From the NCBI GenBank assembly GCA_014534385.1, contig JACVRP010000214.1, forward strand, positions 1-6,656: a stretch of DNA of 6,656 nucleotides, read 5' to 3'. Source of the stretch: Cyanobacteria bacterium Co-bin13 (GTDB lineage Bacteria > Cyanobacteriota > Cyanobacteriia > Phormidesmidales > Phormidesmidaceae). Below, one piece after another: positions 1 to 5,918 of the stretch. Positions within the stretch are counted from its first letter, which is position 1, and the number at the start of each line of letters is the position of its first letter. The translations under genes were made by a program, and so were the position numbers. The notes under the pieces were generated by a model. That model did not search any database. It was not told where the DNA came from and saw only the letters and a list, made by a program, of their open reading frames with translations.

Positions 1-8
1 GTTTTTGG

Positions 9-995
9 CTATCCGCCTTGCCGTTGGGTTAGTTGGTAGGCTTTGGGGGGGATGCCGAACTGTCGCCGGAAGGCTCCACAAAAAGCGGTGGGGCTGGCGT
101 AGCCAACGGCGGCGGCAACGGCGGCAATTGTGTGCTGCTGGGCCAGGAGTTGACAGGCTTTCTCCATCCGTTGTTGAGTGAGATAGCCAAAAACGGTGGT
201 GTTGGCTATCTGATGAAAGCCTGCTTTGAGCTTGCGATCGTTTAATCCTACCTGGCGGGCCAGGGCTAGCAGAGAAGGCGGCGTTTGCAGGTTTTGCTGG
301 AGAATCTGTTGGGCCTGCCGGACGCGCTCAATGTCATCCGGCTGTAAGGGGGGTGGAGTCGCCGGTTCTTGTTGGAGGGCGTCAAGGAACAGGGCAATCA
401 GCTCCAGGGATTTGCTCTCTAGATAGAGGCTCTGGGTGAGTCCCTGGTAGGGACATTTGAGAATCTGCCAAAGCGCTGTTTGCATGGCCGGGGTGATTGT
501 CACAGGCTCTAAAAAGGGGCGGTTGTAGCTTCCTGAGAGCATTTGCCGGAGTCTGGGCGGCAGTCTGTCTTCGGCAGCAACCAATAAAGACGCTAGCATT
601 GGAGTATCGATGTGAATGTCTACTGCTAAATAGTCCTGTCCAGCAAACTCATGCCATTGGGTATCTTCCAACTGAGGGCCATACAGGTGGACTTGCTGGT
701 CGGCAAAGCTAAAGTGATCGTCACACTGGCTGCGCGTGGATAGATTGAAGACAAACTCAAAACAGCTGCTGTCTTCTGCCAGGCAAAGATGGGTTAGATC
801 CTCACGTAATTGGTATTGGTGAAGCGTCAGGGAAATGCCGCTGGGCAGATCAATATCCCGTTTGCACCCCGCTCCGAGCCACTCAGGATAGAGCAGCGTG
901 ATATCTCGATCGTTCACCAAAAGCTCTGGCTGCTGGCGCTGCGTATGATCGCGCAGCAATTGCCTTAATTCACCATGCTGAAAAGTAACGGTCAC
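9..995 (-). CDS. pchR: PchR-like AraC-family transcriptional regulator
   Basis: Predicted cytoplasmic DNA-binding regulator of 328 aa that probably senses a ferric siderophore and controls the uptake genes beside it. The C-terminal 107 residues (about 222-328) form a standard AraC/XylS double helix-turn-helix: helix pair one around 242-262 (ARQVGLNDRKLKAGF) and pair two around 289-314, with the family hallmark GYASPTAFCGAFRRQFG followed by PPKAY. The GLNDRKLKAGF...TTVFGYL stretch is typical of the PchR (pyochelin regulator) branch found beside siderophore genes in cyanobacteria and proteobacteria. The N-terminal ~215 residues would be the ligand-sensing part and have no motif I can name. The start is GTG, overlapping the ATPase stop as GTGA (992-995), so translation is probably coupled and the regulator is the last visible gene of the operon. 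The stop is TAG at 9-11, so the gene is complete. Family assignment is strong; the ligand is unknown. Confidence 0.9.
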   Translation of the reverse strand: MTVTFQHGELRQLLRDHTQRQQPELLVNDRDITLLYPEWLGAGCKRDIDLPSGISLTLHQYQLREDLTHLCLAEDSSCFEFVFNLSTRSQCDDHFSFADQQVHLYGPQLEDTQWHEFAGQDYLAVDIHIDTPMLASLLVAAEDRLPPRLRQMLSGSYNRPFLEPVTITPAMQTALWQILKCPYQGLTQSLYLESKSLELIALFLDALQQEPATPPPLQPDDIERVRQAQQILQQNLQTPPSLLALARQVGLNDRKLKAGFHQIANTTVFGYLTQQRMEKACQLLAQQHTIAAVAAAVGYASPTAFCGAFRRQFGIPPKAYQLTQRQGG

Positions 996-1807
996 AGACT
1001 GTCTACGCTCCTGCTAATAGGAATGCACAGCGGCGTCCCTGCAACGGGGTCGCGAATGATTTTGCTCTCTAATCCAAATACTTGGTGTACCAAAGCCTCT
1101 GTCATCACCTCAATAGGATTGCCTTGGGCATAGACCTGCCCTGCTTTGAGGGCGATCAGGTGGTCGGCGTAGCGACAGGCCAGATTTAAGTCATGCAGCA
1201 CCATCACAATGGTCTTGCCCTGCCTGCGGTTGAGATCAGCCAGTAAATCCAGCACCTCGATTTGATGGGCCAGATCTAGGTAGGTGGTGGGCTCGTCTAG
1301 CAGCAGAGTTTGGGTGTCTTGGGCCAGCGCCATTGCGATCCAGGCTCGCTGCCGCTGCCCGCCAGAGAGCGTGTCTAGGGGGCGGTTGGCAAAGTTTTCC
1401 AGGTGGGTGGTTGCGATCGCATCCTCCACCTTCAACTCATCCTCCTTTGACCACTGCTGCAGCCAGTTTTGGTGCGGGTAACGGCCCTGAGCCACCAGCT
1501 CCCGCACCGTCAGCCCCTCAGGCGCAGCAGGGCTCTGGGGCAAAATGCCCAGGCGCTTAGCCAGCTCTTTGGTCGGCAGATGGGCAATGGCGTCGCTATC
1601 TAGATACACGGTGCCCCCGGTGGGCCTGAGCAGCCGGGCCAGCCCCCGCAGCAGCGTAGACTTACCGCAGCCATTGGGGCCAACCAGGGCCGTGACTCGG
1701 CTCTGGGGAATGGCTAAGTCGAGCCCCTGAACAATGGTGTTGCCGTCATAGGCGAGGGACAGTTTGCGGGTGGTCAGGGCGATGGGGCTGGCGATGTCGA
1801 GCTTCAT
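992..1807 (-). CDS. fecE: Iron-siderophore ABC transporter ATP-binding protein (FecE/FepC type)
   Basis: Cytoplasmic ATPase of 271 aa that would drive import through the two FecCD-type permeases upstream. All ABC motifs are intact: Walker A GPNGCGKST (43-51, K49), Q-loop Q91 (LPQSP), signature LSGGQ (147-151), Walker B LLLDE (168-172, catalytic E172), D-loop YLD (176-178) and switch histidine H204 in VLHDLN. The PTTYLDLAHQ and VLHDLNLACRYAD stretches and the length fit the FecE/FepC/FhuC group of ferric-siderophore and heme importers. ATG at 1805-1807; no Shine-Dalgarno sequence is visible. It is separated from the ferritin-like gene by a 129-bp spacer holding a strong hairpin, and its stop overlaps the regulator start by 4 bp. 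The substrate (ferric citrate, hydroxamate, catecholate, B12 or heme) cannot be read from an ATPase; iron-siderophore is inferred from exbBD, tonB and pchR. The symbol is by family and gene order, not proof of ferric citrate specificity. Confidence 0.93.
   Translation of the reverse strand: MKLDIASPIALTTRKLSLAYDGNTIVQGLDLAIPQSRVTALVGPNGCGKSTLLRGLARLLRPTGGTVYLDSDAIAHLPTKELAKRLGILPQSPAAPEGLTVRELVAQGRYPHQNWLQQWSKEDELKVEDAIATTHLENFANRPLDTLSGGQRQRAWIAMALAQDTQTLLLDEPTTYLDLAHQIEVLDLLADLNRRQGKTIVMVLHDLNLACRYADHLIALKAGQVYAQGNPIEVMTEALVHQVFGLESKIIRDPVAGTPLCIPISRSVDSL
1413..1420. repeat. HIP1 palindrome GCGATCGC
   Basis: Exact copy of the octamer GCGATCGC, inside the ATPase gene. HIP1 is strongly over-represented in many cyanobacterial genomes and supports the taxonomic call. 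Confidence 0.9.
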
Positions 1808-1834
1808 AGTGAGTAATAGGGGTTAACAGCGGGT

Positions 1835-1898
1835 GAAAACTGGGGGGCGTTGCTGAATGGCAGTATGAAAGCTGCTATTCAGCAACGCCCAGAAAACT
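1835..1898. repeat. Palindromic MITE-like element with 7-bp flanking direct repeats
   Basis: Two 19-nt arms, 1845-1863 (GGGCGTTGCTGAATGGCAG) and 1872-1890, are inverted copies with one mismatch (G opposite T, a wobble pair in a plus-strand transcript and A opposite C in the operon mRNA), around an 8-nt loop TATGAAAG. The same 7-mer GAAAACT lies on both sides, at 1835-1841 and 1892-1898, as a target-site duplication would, though 3 and 1 extra bases separate it from the arms. The element lies between the ferritin and ATPase genes. There is no long U-tract after the stem on the mRNA strand (only AGTTTTC), so it is a poor classical terminator; it may instead be a processing or stability hairpin. 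Confidence 0.65.
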
Positions 1899-1936
1899 TT
1901 CCTGCACCCAGCACCACTAAGGGATGGGCAAAGTCC

Positions 1937-2371
1937 TTAGCTAAAGTCCCGCAGCATTTTCTTGACTTCTAAGGTGTGCATTTCCTCCTGGCCAATTTTG
2001 GTGCGGGCGTATTCTTCCAGATAAATGCTGGCGTCTTCGACGACATGCAGCAGTTGCTTGTACATATCTAGGGCTTTTTGCTCATGGTTGAGGCTCTCCT
2101 GCAGGAGGTCAGTCACCGAGTGCCGGTTTGTCTCTTCAATGGCTGCAATACGTTGGCTGGGATGGCCCTCTAGTCCCGTGATGATCTCCCCTGCTTCCTG
2201 GGCGTGGAGCAGAGACTCGTTTGCCTGAGCCTTGAAGAAGCCCACAATGGGAATGCGGTTGGGGCCAATCACCATGAGGGAGTAGTGGGTATAGCGAACG
2301 ACGCCTGCCAGCTCAAACTCCATGATGTGATTGAGCAGCTGGATGGTCTTTGAAGTATCGAGGTCTCTCAT
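1937..2371 (-). CDS. Ferritin-like (bacterioferritin-type) diiron protein
   Basis: Predicted cytoplasmic four-helix-bundle iron protein, 144 aa, slightly shorter than bacterioferritin (about 155-160). Candidate diiron ligands appear in order: E18/E20 in helix A (IMEFELAGVVRY), E52 and H56 in helix B (NESLLHAQEAGE), E97 in helix C (NHEQKAL), and E129 with H132 in helix D (QEEMHTLEV), the last fitting the classical ExxH pair. Helix B has ExxxH instead of the ExxH of E. coli Bfr, and I see no methionine at the usual heme-ligand place, so heme binding is doubtful. ATG at 2369-2371 without a Shine-Dalgarno sequence; stop TAA at 1937-1939. It sits between the second permease and the ATPase on the same strand, an unusual place for an iron-storage gene. 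It may take up freshly imported iron or detoxify it. A rubrerythrin-like or Dps-like role cannot be excluded; the ferritin-like fold is clear. Confidence 0.85.
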   Translation of the reverse strand: MRDLDTSKTIQLLNHIMEFELAGVVRYTHYSLMVIGPNRIPIVGFFKAQANESLLHAQEAGEIITGLEGHPSQRIAAIEETNRHSVTDLLQESLNHEQKALDMYKQLLHVVEDASIYLEEYARTKIGQEEMHTLEVKKMLRDFS

Positions 2372-2397
2372 TGGGGTTTAAAAAATCAACGGATTTA

Positions 2398-2403
2398 ATC
2401 ATA
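2398..2403 (-). promoter_or_regulatory. Candidate -10 element for the ferritin-like gene
   Basis: On the minus strand TATGAT, one mismatch from TATAAT, ends 26 nt before the ferritin ATG in an AT-rich stretch. No good -35 lies 16-18 bp upstream (TACAGA is the nearest, 3 of 6). It hints that the ferritin-like gene may have its own promoter; weak evidence. Confidence 0.3.
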
Positions 2404-2456
2404 GATGGCAGTCCAATCACTCTGTAGGTTGAAGGCTGAGGTCAGGGTCATGGAGT

Positions 2457-2464
2457 GCGATCGC
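2457..2464. repeat. HIP1 palindrome GCGATCGC
   Basis: Exact HIP1 octamer in the short spacer after the second permease, extended to a 12-bp perfect palindrome GTGCGATCGCAC at 2455-2466. Confidence 0.9.
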
Positions 2465-2473
2465 ACCCCCCCC

Positions 2474-3517
2474 TCACCGCCCACTCCGGTACAGCAGCCA
2501 CAGAAAATAGGGCGCACCCACCACTGCCGTAATTACGCCGCAGGGCAGCTCAATCGGCGCAAACAAAAGCCGCCCCACCAGATCCGCCAGCTCTACAATG
2601 CAGGCCCCCATCAGCGCCGCCGTGGGCAGCAGTCCCGCGTGGGATGGCCCCACCAGCTGCCGCGCTAGGTGCGGTGCCATCAACCCGACAAAGCCAACGG
2701 TGCCCGCAGTCGCCACCGAGGCCCCAGCCAGCGCCACCGCACAGAGCAACAGCAAGCTGCGAGTCCACTCCACCCGGCTGCCCAACCCCTGGGCCAGGCT
2801 ATCGCCCAAATGCAGCGCGTCTAAATCGCGGGCCAGCACCAGCGTCAGCGGCAAAAAGACCAGCAGCCACGACAGCAGCGGCCAGAGGTGCTCCCAGCTG
2901 CGGCCATAGACGCTGCCGGTGAGCCACACCAGCGCCTGACTGACCGCATTGATCTCGCCAAAGGTAACCATTAAATTTGTCAGTGCCGTGGTTAGGGCAG
3001 TCAGGCCAATGCCCACCAAAATCAGGCGAATCGGGGAGCTGCCCTGGTTCCAGGCCAGCAGGTAAATTGCGATCGCAGCCCCCAGCCCCCCGGCAAACGC
3101 CGCCAGCGGTAGCCAAGCCGTAGAAATCCCCGGCAGCAGTACAATCATCGCCACCGCGACCAGACTCGCCCCCGAGTTAATGCCAATAATTTCGGGAGCC
3201 GCCAGCGGGTTGCGGGTAATGCCCTGCAAAATCGCCCCCGCCACCGCCAACCCCATGCCCACCAGCAGCGCCACCAGCGCCCGAGGCAGCCGCAGTGTAT
3301 GCACCACAAAGGCGTAGTCAGAGCTACCTGGCATGCCCAAGATCGTCTTGGCCACCTCCAGTGGCGGCACCGGATAGTCTCCCTGACTGACGTTAAAAAC
3401 CAAGGAGAGGAGAGCCATCAGCGCCAGAGCCGCCAACACAATGGGCGTCCGGCGATCAATCCGGAAGGAGAGGGGGAGGCGGTGAGGGCGGATGGAGAGC
3501 CAGGGTTTGGTGGACAT
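2474..3517 (-). CDS. fecD: FecCD-type iron-siderophore ABC permease, second subunit
   Basis: Inner-membrane permease subunit of 347 aa from the chosen start, with about nine or ten hydrophobic helices (first about 24-42). Family hallmarks: GAILQGITRNPLAAP (95-109), IIGINSGAS (110-118), the ATPase-contacting loop HLGDSLAQGLG (236-246), GTVGFVGLMAPHLAR (272-286), and the C-terminal ELPCGVITAVVGAPYFLWLLYR. It would pair with the first permease as a heterodimer. The frame is open back to an ATG at 3724, giving a 69-residue extension, but that extension is read from tandem repeats and is proline-rich low complexity, so I chose ATG 3515-3517 (MSTKPWLSIR), where family-like sequence begins. The start codon abuts a C-rich repeat on the coding strand and has no Shine-Dalgarno sequence. 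Sampled stretches look more GC-rich (about 70%) than sampled stretches of its partner. Symbol by gene order only; substrate not determined. Confidence 0.9.
   Translation of the reverse strand: MSTKPWLSIRPHRLPLSFRIDRRTPIVLAALALMALLSLVFNVSQGDYPVPPLEVAKTILGMPGSSDYAFVVHTLRLPRALVALLVGMGLAVAGAILQGITRNPLAAPEIIGINSGASLVAVAMIVLLPGISTAWLPLAAFAGGLGAAIAIYLLAWNQGSSPIRLILVGIGLTALTTALTNLMVTFGEINAVSQALVWLTGSVYGRSWEHLWPLLSWLLVFLPLTLVLARDLDALHLGDSLAQGLGSRVEWTRSLLLLCAVALAGASVATAGTVGFVGLMAPHLARQLVGPSHAGLLPTAALMGACIVELADLVGRLLFAPIELPCGVITAVVGAPYFLWLLYRSGR
3069..3076. repeat. HIP1 palindrome GCGATCGC
   Basis: Exact HIP1 octamer inside the second permease gene. Confidence 0.9.
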
Positions 3518-3563
3518 GGGTAGGGGGTGGATGGGTAGATGGGTAGGGGGTGGATGGGTGGGG
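3518..3563 (+). repeat. G-rich tandem repeat array A, two 23-bp units
   Basis: Two 23-bp copies, 3518-3540 and 3541-3563, identical over the first 19 bases (GGGTAGGGGGTGGATGGGT) and differing in the last four. Each is built from 7-8 bp units of the type GGGTRGRT. The plus strand fits the canonical four-tract G-quadruplex pattern. The operon mRNA would carry the C-rich complement directly before the second permease start codon. Confidence 0.8.
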
Positions 3564-3564
3564 A

Positions 3565-3599
3565 GGACGCGGGGACACGGGGATGCGGGGACGCGGGGA
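3565..3599 (+). repeat. GGACRCGG octamer tandem repeat, four units
   Basis: Four consecutive 8-bp units, GGACGCGG, GGACACGG, GGATGCGG and GGACGCGG (3565-3596), followed by the partial unit GGA. It directly follows array A and is a different repeat unit. It resembles the short tandemly repeated repetitive sequences known from filamentous cyanobacteria. Confidence 0.75.
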
Positions 3600-3608
3600 A
3601 CTAGCCCC

Positions 3609-3678
3609 GTAGGACGTGGGGTGAATTCGCGCAGCAATGCACCCTCCCAGCAAAACCCTCTCGCCCCGAAATACCTAC
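3609..3678. repeat. Candidate interspersed repeat with nested inverted ends
   Basis: A 70-bp stretch bounded by GTAGG (3609-3613) and CCTAC (3674-3678), with inner GGGG (3618-3621) and CCCC (3664-3667) also facing each other. It fills the rest of the gap between the permeases, and its left end on the coding strand supplies the TAG stop of the first permease. Its wording recalls common cyanobacterial intergenic repeats from memory; copy number cannot be tested here. Confidence 0.4.
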
Positions 3679-4694
3679 CGCTTAATCCGCGACCGTGCCA
3701 AGTAAATGAAAAACGGTGCTCCAACTAGAGACGTCATAATTCCTACGGGAATCTCCTGGGGGCGAATTACCAGCCGAGCAGCCAAATCAGCGATTGAGAG
3801 CAAAATCCCGCCTGAGATCATGGCGTAGGGCAAAATCCAGCAGTAATCGACCCCCACGGCAAAGCGCACCATATGGGGCACGACCAACCCGACAAAACCA
3901 ATGGGGCCTGTTAGGGCAACGGCGCTTCCGGCTAGGAGAACGACTACAGCGGCGGCAGCTACTTTGACCCAGGCAGTCCGCAAGCCCAGCCCTTGGGCTA
4001 CATCTTCCCCTAGGGACAGCAGGGTCAACTGGCGGCTTAGGACCAAGGAACCCGCCAGCCCTGCCACAATGTAGGGCAATATTGGCAAAATACTAGCCAT
4101 ATCCTGCCCCGCCAGGGAACCGGCCAGCCAAAAGCGAATCTCATCCAGGGTGCGCTGGTTGAAAATGAGAACGCCGTACATTAGAGAATTGAGCAGGTAG
4201 GCCAGGGCAGATCCAGCAATCACCAGCTTCAGTGGGGTGAGACCGCTGCGCCCCATCGAGCCCAGCCAGTAGACGGTGAGGGTAGAAATCGCAGCTCCGC
4301 CAAAGGCAACCCAGACGTTACCGTTACTGGTTTTGAAATAGATTGTGAGCACCATCGCCAGGGCAGCCCCAGCATTAATGCCCAATATGTCGGGGGCAGC
4401 CAGAGCATTGCGGGTCAGCCCCTGAGTAATAGCCCCAGCCACCGCCAGGGCCGCACCCACAAAGACAGCCAAGATCGCTCTCGGCAGACGCACAGTGCGA
4501 ATAATCAGGTGCTCAGTAGAGCCATCGAATTGAAAGAGCGCCTGCCACACCGTTTGGGGCGCAATGTCAGCGGCTCCCAACAGAACGCTGACCATTAGGC
4601 AAACAGCGAGAATGCCGGTACACAGAACCAGCCCAAGCAGCAGCAGCGGCGTTCGAGTCAGCTGAAAGCGAGATTTTGAAAGAGAGTGTGTCAT
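3675..4694 (-). CDS. fecC: FecCD-type iron-siderophore ABC permease, first subunit
   Basis: Inner-membrane permease of 339 aa, a normal length for the FecCD family, with about nine or ten hydrophobic segments (first about 16-39, then near 72-92, 101-118, 127-145, 155-176, 202-222, 243-264, 286-304 and 313-333). Hallmarks: RTVRLPRAILAVFVGAALA (66-84), GAITQGLTRNALAAPDILGI (87-106), the cytoplasmic coupling region SLGEDVAQGLGLRTAW (227-242), GPIGFVGLVVPHMVR (263-277) and IPVGIMTSLVGAPFFIYL near the C-terminus. It would form a heterodimer with the second permease and bind the ATPase. ATG at 4692-4694, no Shine-Dalgarno sequence. It is separated from exbD by 171 bp, of which the exbD-proximal third is a repeat array. 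Its TAG stop (3675-3677) lies in the end of a repeat element, and the gene is flanked by oppositely oriented G-rich arrays. Symbol by gene order only. Confidence 0.92.
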   Translation of the reverse strand: MTHSLSKSRFQLTRTPLLLLGLVLCTGILAVCLMVSVLLGAADIAPQTVWQALFQFDGSTEHLIIRTVRLPRAILAVFVGAALAVAGAITQGLTRNALAAPDILGINAGAALAMVLTIYFKTSNGNVWVAFGGAAISTLTVYWLGSMGRSGLTPLKLVIAGSALAYLLNSLMYGVLIFNQRTLDEIRFWLAGSLAGQDMASILPILPYIVAGLAGSLVLSRQLTLLSLGEDVAQGLGLRTAWVKVAAAAVVVLLAGSAVALTGPIGFVGLVVPHMVRFAVGVDYCWILPYAMISGGILLSIADLAARLVIRPQEIPVGIMTSLVGAPFFIYLARSRIKR

Positions 4695-4814
4695 CGCGAA
4701 TGAGGCGTCTCAGCTCAGGGTGACCAGGCCTAGACGGTAAACAGCTCGAAAATACGGCAAGGCAAAGAGCATTCGATTCAACCGAGAAAAGCGCCAGTAA
4801 TGCTGGATCGCTAA

Positions 4815-4865
4815 CCACCCCTACCCATCCACCCATCCACCCGCCCACCCATCCACCCGCTCACC
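4815..4865 (-). repeat. G-rich octamer array B after exbD
   Basis: Read on the minus strand there are five consecutive octamers between 4858 and 4819: GGGTGGAT, GGGTGGGC, GGGTGGAT, GGGTGGAT, GGGTAGGG, then GTGG. It starts one base beyond the exbD TAG. It is the same family as array A at 3518-3563 but in the opposite orientation. On the operon mRNA the G tracts at 4856-4858, 4848-4850, 4844-4846 and 4840-4842 with loops of 5, 1 and 1 fit a G-quadruplex. Confidence 0.8.
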
Positions 4866-5270
4866 CTACTCCGGCTGCCGAGTTGCAATCCCCAACGTTG
4901 CCCCTTCAATGGCCCGCAGTTCATCCATGACGGCAATCACCTGGCCGTGGCTGACGGCTTCGTCGGCATTGATCACGATGACCGATTCCTGCGTGCTGCC
5001 CATTAGATCGCGAACGCTGGTCTGGAGCGCCTCTAGGGCAACCGCATCCTGATTCAGCGAGATCTCTCCTGACTCATCTACTGTGACCGTAATCCGGGTG
5101 CGCTCCTGCATGTCTGCACTGGCGGCTTTGGGCAAATTTACCGGCAGGGATTCAGAGCGGGTGAGAAACAGGCTAGAGACAATGAAAAACGTCAAGATGG
5201 CGAAGATGACGTCGATCATCGGCACAATATTGAGTTCAAACTCTTCTTCCGGTTCTTCAGGGAGAAACAT
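4866..5270 (-). CDS. exbD: ExbD/TolR-family proton-channel subunit
   Basis: Inner-membrane protein of 134 aa that with ExbB uses the proton-motive force to energise TonB. It has a short acidic cytoplasmic N-terminus, one transmembrane helix at about 15-36 containing IVPMIDVIFAILTFFIVSS, and a periplasmic domain of about 98 residues ending in GATLGIATRQPE. The helix aspartate D20 matches the essential proton-carrying Asp of ExbD (D25 in E. coli), and the preceding proline is conserved too. ATG at 5268-5270 lies inside the exbB gene, overlapping its end by 14 bp, and has an AAGGA ribosome-binding site 8 nt upstream. Length and motifs are complete. TolR is the alternative within the family, but the iron-uptake neighbours and adjacent tonB favour ExbD. 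Confidence 0.94.
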   Translation of the reverse strand: MFLPEEPEEEFELNIVPMIDVIFAILTFFIVSSLFLTRSESLPVNLPKAASADMQERTRITVTVDESGEISLNQDAVALEALQTSVRDLMGSTQESVIVINADEAVSHGQVIAVMDELRAIEGATLGIATRQPE

Positions 5271-5907
5271 AGGCCTCGTCCTTAATTTGCGCTAGCCGCT
5301 CGTAGTGGGATTCGTAGAGGATCTCAAGCTGGCCGCCATACTCTTGAATCAGGGCCACCTGACGCTTGTAAAGGCCCTTAAAGAGGTTGGCAAACACCAG
5401 AGTGAAGATGGCGACAACCAGCCCTGCTGCCGTAGACACCAGGGCTTCGCTAATGCCGCCGGTTACGGCCGCTGCATTAGCCCCAATGTCGCCTAGCCGC
5501 AGCACGCTAAAGGAGGCAATTAGGCCCAAAACGGTGCCCAGCAGCCCCAGCAACGGAGAGACGGCGATAATCGTGGCAAAGACGGTGTTAAAACGGCGCA
5601 GATGGGGCAATTCAGCCTGCATAGCGCTAGCTAGGGCCATGTGAAACTGCTTGGGGCTGGCCCCGTCAATTTCCAGCGCTTCCAGGAAGATCCGGGCAAT
5701 GGGCAGCTTTGCGTTTTGCTTGAGCTTGGGAAACGCATCAACTGGGCTTCTTCGGTAGGTCTGAATGATTTCCCTCATCACCTGCCGCTGGCGACGGTTT
5801 AGCCGAAACCAGAACACCAGGCGCTCCACAATCAGCGCGATCGCAAGAATCGAAAAGGCCAGCAGCGGCCACATGACAATGCCGCCTGCGGCAAAGATTG
5901 TTCCCAT
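5257..5907 (-). CDS. exbB: ExbB/TolQ-family proton-channel subunit
   Basis: Inner-membrane proton-channel protein of 216 aa that pairs with ExbD and TonB. Three transmembrane segments are visible: about 9-34 (ending IVERLVFWF, the usual family boundary), about 107-136 and about 152-176, with a cytoplasmic loop between the first and second, as in MotA/TolQ/ExbB proteins. The family motif GLLGTVLGLI (121-130) contains the channel threonine T125, and GISEALVSTAAGL (151-163) contains T159, equivalent by position to E. coli ExbB T148 and T181. ATG at 5905-5907; no Shine-Dalgarno sequence. It overlaps exbD by 14 bp, so the two are almost surely co-translated. It is the first gene of the minus-strand cluster and faces tonB across the control region. 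TolQ is the alternative; context favours ExbB. Confidence 0.94.
   Translation of the reverse strand: MGTIFAAGGIVMWPLLAFSILAIALIVERLVFWFRLNRRQRQVMREIIQTYRRSPVDAFPKLKQNAKLPIARIFLEALEIDGASPKQFHMALASAMQAELPHLRRFNTVFATIIAVSPLLGLLGTVLGLIASFSVLRLGDIGANAAAVTGGISEALVSTAAGLVVAIFTLVFANLFKGLYKRQVALIQEYGGQLEILYESHYERLAQIKDEAYVSP
5279..5283 (-). promoter_or_regulatory. Shine-Dalgarno sequence of exbD
   Basis: AAGGA on the minus strand, 8 nt before the exbD ATG and inside the exbB coding sequence. It is the only clear Shine-Dalgarno sequence I found in the window, and it supports the overlapping exbD start. Confidence 0.6.
5837..5844. repeat. HIP1 palindrome GCGATCGC
   Basis: Exact HIP1 octamer inside exbB; the fourth copy in the window. 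Confidence 0.9.
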
Positions 5908-5918
5908 AATCTGCTAAT

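Noticed and set aside
1845..1890. Rho-independent terminator between ferritin and ATPase
   Set aside because: The stem is strong but is not followed by a U-tract on the mRNA strand, and the flanking direct repeats fit a mobile palindrome better.
1917..1940. 6-bp hairpin CTAAGG/CCTTAG at the ferritin stop codon
   Set aside because: The stem is short with a 12-nt loop and no T-tract; it could easily be chance.
2405..2922. Plus-strand open frames opposite the second permease
   Set aside because: They are antisense shadows of a GC-rich gene, rich in Pro/Ala/Ser, without any recognisable domain.
3518..3599. CRISPR array
   Set aside because: The units are contiguous 8-23 bp repeats without unique spacers and there are no cas genes.
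3518..3724. N-terminal extension of the second permease from ATG 3724, 69 residues overlapping the first permease gene
   Set aside because: It is translated from tandem repeats and the 70-bp element, is proline-rich low complexity, and has no family similarity; a normal FecCD N-terminus starts at 3517.
4567..4848. 93-codon minus-strand frame over the start of the first permease
   Set aside because: It overlaps the well-supported permease in another frame and begins in repeat-derived sequence (MGGWMGGWVG).
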